DNA of 7,975 nt from Corallincola sp. (GTDB lineage Bacteria; Pseudomonadota; Gammaproteobacteria; Enterobacterales; Neiellaceae): NCBI GenBank assembly GCA_017998495.1, contig JAGOCY010000049.1, positions 1-7,975 of the forward strand, in the 5' to 3' direction. Positions 6,046 to 7,975 of this stretch are shown here, piece after piece. Made by a program: the position numbers and the translations under genes. The notes beneath the pieces were generated by a model that was not told the origin of the DNA, searched no databases, and worked only from the letters and a program-made list of their open reading frames with translations. Every line of letters begins with the position of its first letter. The stretch's first letter is position 1.

Positions 6046-6759
6046 ATGACAAAGGTGATGGATGCCCGGAATCACGAAGCGGACCTGTTGATGCCGCGTG
6101 AGCGGCTATGGCAACACGGGGTGATGGCTCTCAGTGACGCTGAGTTGCTGGCCATACTGTTGCGGGTGGGGGTCTCTGGCGTGCCGGTAACGCGGTTGGC
6201 GGCCAGTCTGCTCAACGACTTCGGCACTATTCAGCGGTTGTTGGCCAGCAGCCCGGCCAAGCTGGCGGCCGTGCATGGCGTTGGCCCCGCCAAAGCCTGC
6301 CAGTTGCTGGCGGCGCTGGAGCTGGGGCGGCGTAACTTCGCCGAGCCGCTAAAGCGCGGTGCGGTGATGGATAGCCCGCAGGCGGTGCGTCAATTCCTGT
6401 GTGCCGAGCTGGCGGCCGAGCGGCGCGAAGTGTTCGCGGCGCTGTGGCTGGATGCCCAGCACCGGTTGTTGCGCTTTGAACGGCTATTTGCCGGCACCAT
6501 CGATAGCGCCAGTGTCCATCCGCGGGTGGTGGTGCAGCAGGCGCTGGAACAGGATGCGGCGGCAGTGATCTTCTGTCACAATCACCCGTCCGGTGTGGCC
6601 GAGCCGAGCAACGCCGATCGCCAACTGACCGCCCAGCTGCAACGGGCTTTGGCTCTCATTGAGGTCAGAGTACTGGATCATCTGGTGGTGGCGCGCGGTG
6701 GAATTGCGGTGTCGATGGCCGAACGGGGCCAGTTGATCACGCCGCCCCCTTGTTTTTGA
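6046..6759 (+). CDS. radC: RadC family JAMM/MPN-domain protein
   Basis: Widely conserved protein, once linked to DNA repair; its true role in housekeeping bacteria is unsettled, and the JAMM fold suggests metal-dependent hydrolase chemistry. The N-terminal helical part has [24 protein letters not shown] (17-40) and a helix-hairpin-helix-like [11 protein letters not shown] (77-87). The C-terminal MPN domain carries the RadC signature [14 protein letters not shown] (150-163) and an intact metal-binding HNHPSG...D (H178, H180, D191), followed by VRVLDHLVV (207-215). The length, 237 aa, is slightly above the usual 220-225, owing to a 10-residue N-terminal extension. The ATG at 6046 has AGGAG at good spacing; Met 5 at 6058 is an alternative. 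The gene precedes rpmB as in E. coli; the 3' end overlaps the rpmB promoter. Confidence 0.96.
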   Translation: MTKVMDARNHEADLLMPRERLWQHGVMALSDAELLAILLRVGVSGVPVTRLAASLLNDFGTIQRLLASSPAKLAAVHGVGPAKACQLLAALELGRRNFAEPLKRGAVMDSPQAVRQFLCAELAAERREVFAALWLDAQHRLLRFERLFAGTIDSASVHPRVVVQQALEQDAAAVIFCHNHPSGVAEPSNADRQLTAQLQRALALIEVRVLDHLVVARGGIAVSMAERGQLITPPPCF

Positions 6760-6778
6760 TAACGAGCTGCTGTATAAA
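6750..6778 (+). promoter_or_regulatory. Candidate promoter of rpmB-rpmG
   Basis: TTGTTT (6750-6755) and TATAAA (6773-6778) stand 17 nt apart, starting inside the last codons of radC. The -10 is strong (5 of 6) and the -35 weak (3 of 6). Transcription would begin near 6785, giving a leader of about 70 nt before rpmB. Confidence 0.6.
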
Positions 6779-6790
6779 AAGCGCCCTTCT

Positions 6791-6819
6791 GCGCCGAGGC
6801 GACGGCCTCATGATGGCGC
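6791..6819 (+). other. Bulged hairpin in the rpmB leader
   Basis: GCGCC-GAGGC (6791-6800) pairs with GCCTC (6805-6809) and GGCGC (6815-6819) around a GACG loop, with a 5-nt bulge (6810-6814) on the 3' side. It lies in the predicted leader between promoter and ribosome binding site. A palindrome TCGAGCTCGA (6825-6834) and a run of six T follow. It may simply be a stable leader structure or take part in control of the ribosomal protein operon; no known leader family is recognised. Confidence 0.4.
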
Positions 6820-6854
6820 TGTGCTCGAGCTCGAACGTTTTTTGGAGAAGACCC

Positions 6855-7091
6855 ATGTCGAGAGTGTGCCAGGTTACCGGCAAGCGCCCCTTGGTTGGTA
6901 ACAATCGTTCCCATGCGAATAACGCGACCAAGCGTCGCTATCTGCCTAACCTGCAGTCGCACCGTTTTTGGGTTGAAAGCGAAAAGCGCTTTGTGACCCT
7001 GCGCGTGTCCACCAAAGGTCTGCGCATCATTGACAAAAACGGTATCGACACTGTGCTCGCTGACCTGCGCGCACGTGGCGAAAAAGTGTAA
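6855..7091 (+). CDS. rpmB: 50S ribosomal protein L28
   Basis: A 78-aa large-subunit protein, nearly identical to E. coli L28: [12 protein letters not shown] (1-12), [13 protein letters not shown] (16-28), [17 protein letters not shown] (36-52) and [16 protein letters not shown] (63-78). It has only one Cys (C5), so it is the zinc-independent form. The ATG at 6855 is chosen over upstream in-frame starts because GGAG (6844-6847) lies 7 nt ahead and the family begins MSRVC. rpmG follows after 12 nt in the same transcript. Confidence 0.99.
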   Translation: MSRVCQVTGKRPLVGNNRSHANNATKRRYLPNLQSHRFWVESEKRFVTLRVSTKGLRIIDKNGIDTVLADLRARGEKV

Positions 7092-7103
7092 CGGAGAGAA
7101 CTC

Positions 7104-7274
7104 ATGGCCAAGAAAGGTGTACGTGAGAAGATTCGCCTGAACTCCTCTGCGGGTACTGGCCACTTCTACACCACGACCAAAAACAAGCGCACCACTCCGG
7201 ACAAGCTTGAGAAGAAAAAGTTTGACCCGGTTGTGCGTCAGTACGTGATGTACAAAGAAGGCAAGATCAAGTAA
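7104..7274 (+). CDS. rpmG: 50S ribosomal protein L33
   Basis: A 56-aa large-subunit protein too short for simple ORF scans but unmistakable: [20 protein letters not shown] (7-26), [16 protein letters not shown] (27-42) and [14 protein letters not shown] (43-56). It has no Cys, so it is the zinc-independent form. It carries one residue more at the N-terminus (MAKKG) than E. coli L33. GGAG (7093-7096) lies 7 nt before the ATG. It is the second gene of the rpmB operon, followed by a terminator. Confidence 0.99.
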   Translation: MAKKGVREKIRLNSSAGTGHFYTTTKNKRTTPDKLEKKKFDPVVRQYVMYKEGKIK

Positions 7275-7308
7275 TTGATCGACCTGCCACGCGGCAGGGC
7301 CAGACGAG

Positions 7309-7341
7309 AAAGCCAGCCGCCGTGCTGGCTTTTTTGTTTTT
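7309..7341 (+). terminator. Intrinsic terminator after rpmG
   Basis: AAAGCCAGC (7309-7317) pairs with GCTGGCTTT (7324-7332) around a 6-nt loop and runs into a T-rich tail (7330-7341, one G). A separate small hairpin, CCTGCC-ACGC-GGCAGG (7283-7298), lies just upstream without a T-tract. This should end most rpmB-rpmG transcription, with any read-through feeding the membrane gene and mutM. Confidence 0.9.
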
Positions 7342-7360
7342 AAGGCAGCAAGGGGTATCC

Positions 7361-7843
7361 ATGGCGCTCTCCCGCCGCACCTTCAACAACATCCTCATCT
7401 ACATCTGCTTGGCCATGCTGTTCGCCTTCCAGCTGCCGCAGATGCTGGCCGAGCGCCGCGCCCGTGAAGCGGCTGTTGCCGATGAACTGCTGAGCGTGCA
7501 GCTGTTCTCTGCGCCGCTCGCCCGCATCGAAGGGCCAGACTGGCTGCTGGAGCTGCGTGATGGCCAGTGGGCAGCCGAGCCGAAGGCAATTGATGCTCAC
7601 GCGCTGGCGGCGCAATGGCAGCAGTTGAAGCTGTTGCCGCTGCAGAGCGATGCAGGTGAGGCAGCGCGAGCCTTGGCGAGCGCATCGACGGTGGTGCTGG
7701 TGTGGCCTCAAGCTGCGGTGCAGCCAGTGACGGTCAGGCTGGTGATCTTTGGCGACCAGCTATTGGTCGATGCCGGTGGTCGCCTGGGCCAGTTACCGCG
7801 CGGAGCGCTGCGCGCGCTATCGCCGGTGATCAAAGGGAGCTGA
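7361..7843 (+). CDS. Small single-pass membrane protein of unknown function, coupled to mutM
   Basis: A 160-aa protein that I cannot assign to a family. A short basic N-terminus ([10 protein letters not shown]) precedes one hydrophobic segment (about 10-25, [16 protein letters not shown]), so by the positive-inside rule the remaining ~130 residues should face the periplasm. It could instead be an uncleaved signal anchor; no lipobox or clear cleavage site is seen. The periplasmic part is Ala/Leu/Gln-rich with alternating beta-like stretches ([10 protein letters not shown], 61-70; [24 protein letters not shown], 123-146). The ATG at 7361 is chosen because AAGGGG lies 5-6 nt upstream; an in-frame GTG at 7322 falls inside the rpmG terminator hairpin and is rejected. 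Its stop is 4 nt before mutM, whose GGGAG site lies within this gene's last codons, so the two are almost surely co-translated. No promoter is obvious between 7342 and 7360. Confidence 0.85.
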   Translation: MALSRRTFNNILIYICLAMLFAFQLPQMLAERRAREAAVADELLSVQLFSAPLARIEGPDWLLELRDGQWAAEPKAIDAHALAAQWQQLKLLPLQSDAGEAARALASASTVVLVWPQAAVQPVTVRLVIFGDQLLVDAGGRLGQLPRGALRALSPVIKGS

Positions 7844-7847
7844 AACC

Positions 7848-7975
7848 ATGCCTGAGTTGCCAGAGGTTGAAACGACGGCGCGCGGTATCGAACCCCATCT
7901 GCTGGGGCAGCTAGTCACGGCCCTGCATGTGCGCCAGCCCAAGCTACGCTACCCGGTGCCGGCAGAGCTGGCGGC
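7848..7975 (+). CDS. mutM: Formamidopyrimidine-DNA glycosylase (Fpg), 5' part only
   Basis: This enzyme removes oxidised purines such as 8-oxoguanine from DNA and cleaves the strand by beta,delta-elimination, in base excision repair. Only the first 42 codons lie in the window, but [20 protein letters not shown] (1-20) is diagnostic: Pro 2 becomes the N-terminal catalytic nucleophile after Met removal, and Glu 3 is the catalytic acid. [10 protein letters not shown] (30-39) continues the match to E. coli MutM. About 230 residues lie beyond the right edge. The start is fixed by the family N-terminus, with GGGAG at 7835-7839 inside the preceding gene. Confidence 0.97.
   Translation, partial: MPELPEVETTARGIEPHLLGQLVTALHVRQPKLRYPVPAELA

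Noticed and set aside
6678..7163. A 161-aa minus-strand frame over rpmB and the end of radC
   Set aside because: It is antisense to highly conserved ribosomal protein genes; a coding artefact.

Overview
The window is a piece of a GC-rich gammaproteobacterial chromosome, probably from the Aeromonadales/Alteromonadales side of the class. The evidence is the coaBC-dut-slmA block, the divergent radC-rpmB-rpmG-mutM block, near-E. coli-identical L28 and L33 proteins, and a CsrB-type regulatory RNA. Genus cannot be fixed from the sequence alone. Nothing looks mobile: there is no IS, integrase, tRNA, CRISPR array or phage gene.

Layout. (1) 1-1638, minus strand: an unrecognised 186-aa gene, followed 31 nt later by glgC (ADP-glucose pyrophosphorylase), which is cut by the left edge. 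(2) 1639-2220: a long non-coding stretch. It holds a leftward promoter for that pair, a GacA/UvrY-type box with an overlapping inverted repeat, a consensus IHF site and a rightward promoter. These lead into a ~270-nt CsrB/RsmZ-family RNA with 14 GGA motifs, several shown in hairpin loops, ending in a strong intrinsic terminator. (3) 2223-4504, minus strand: coaBC-dut-slmA, with a 4-nt overlap and a 9-nt gap, so almost certainly one operon (coenzyme A synthesis, dUTP removal, nucleoid occlusion). (4) 4579-5967, minus strand: a GAF-domain protein with a degenerate histidine-kinase module, lying between coaBC and radC where many relatives have no gene. (5) 6046-7975, plus strand: radC, then rpmB-rpmG with their own promoter and terminator, then a small single-pass membrane protein only 4 nt from mutM, which runs off the right edge.

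The most noteworthy points are two. First, a csrB-like RNA gene with full upstream control architecture is divergent from a glgC operon. CsrA, the protein such RNAs sequester, is the classical repressor of glgC in E. coli, so the regulator and a likely target sit side by side. Second, the GAF protein carries Asp (D237) at the expected phospho-accepting His and lacks recognisable ATP-binding boxes, which suggests a non-catalytic signalling pseudokinase.
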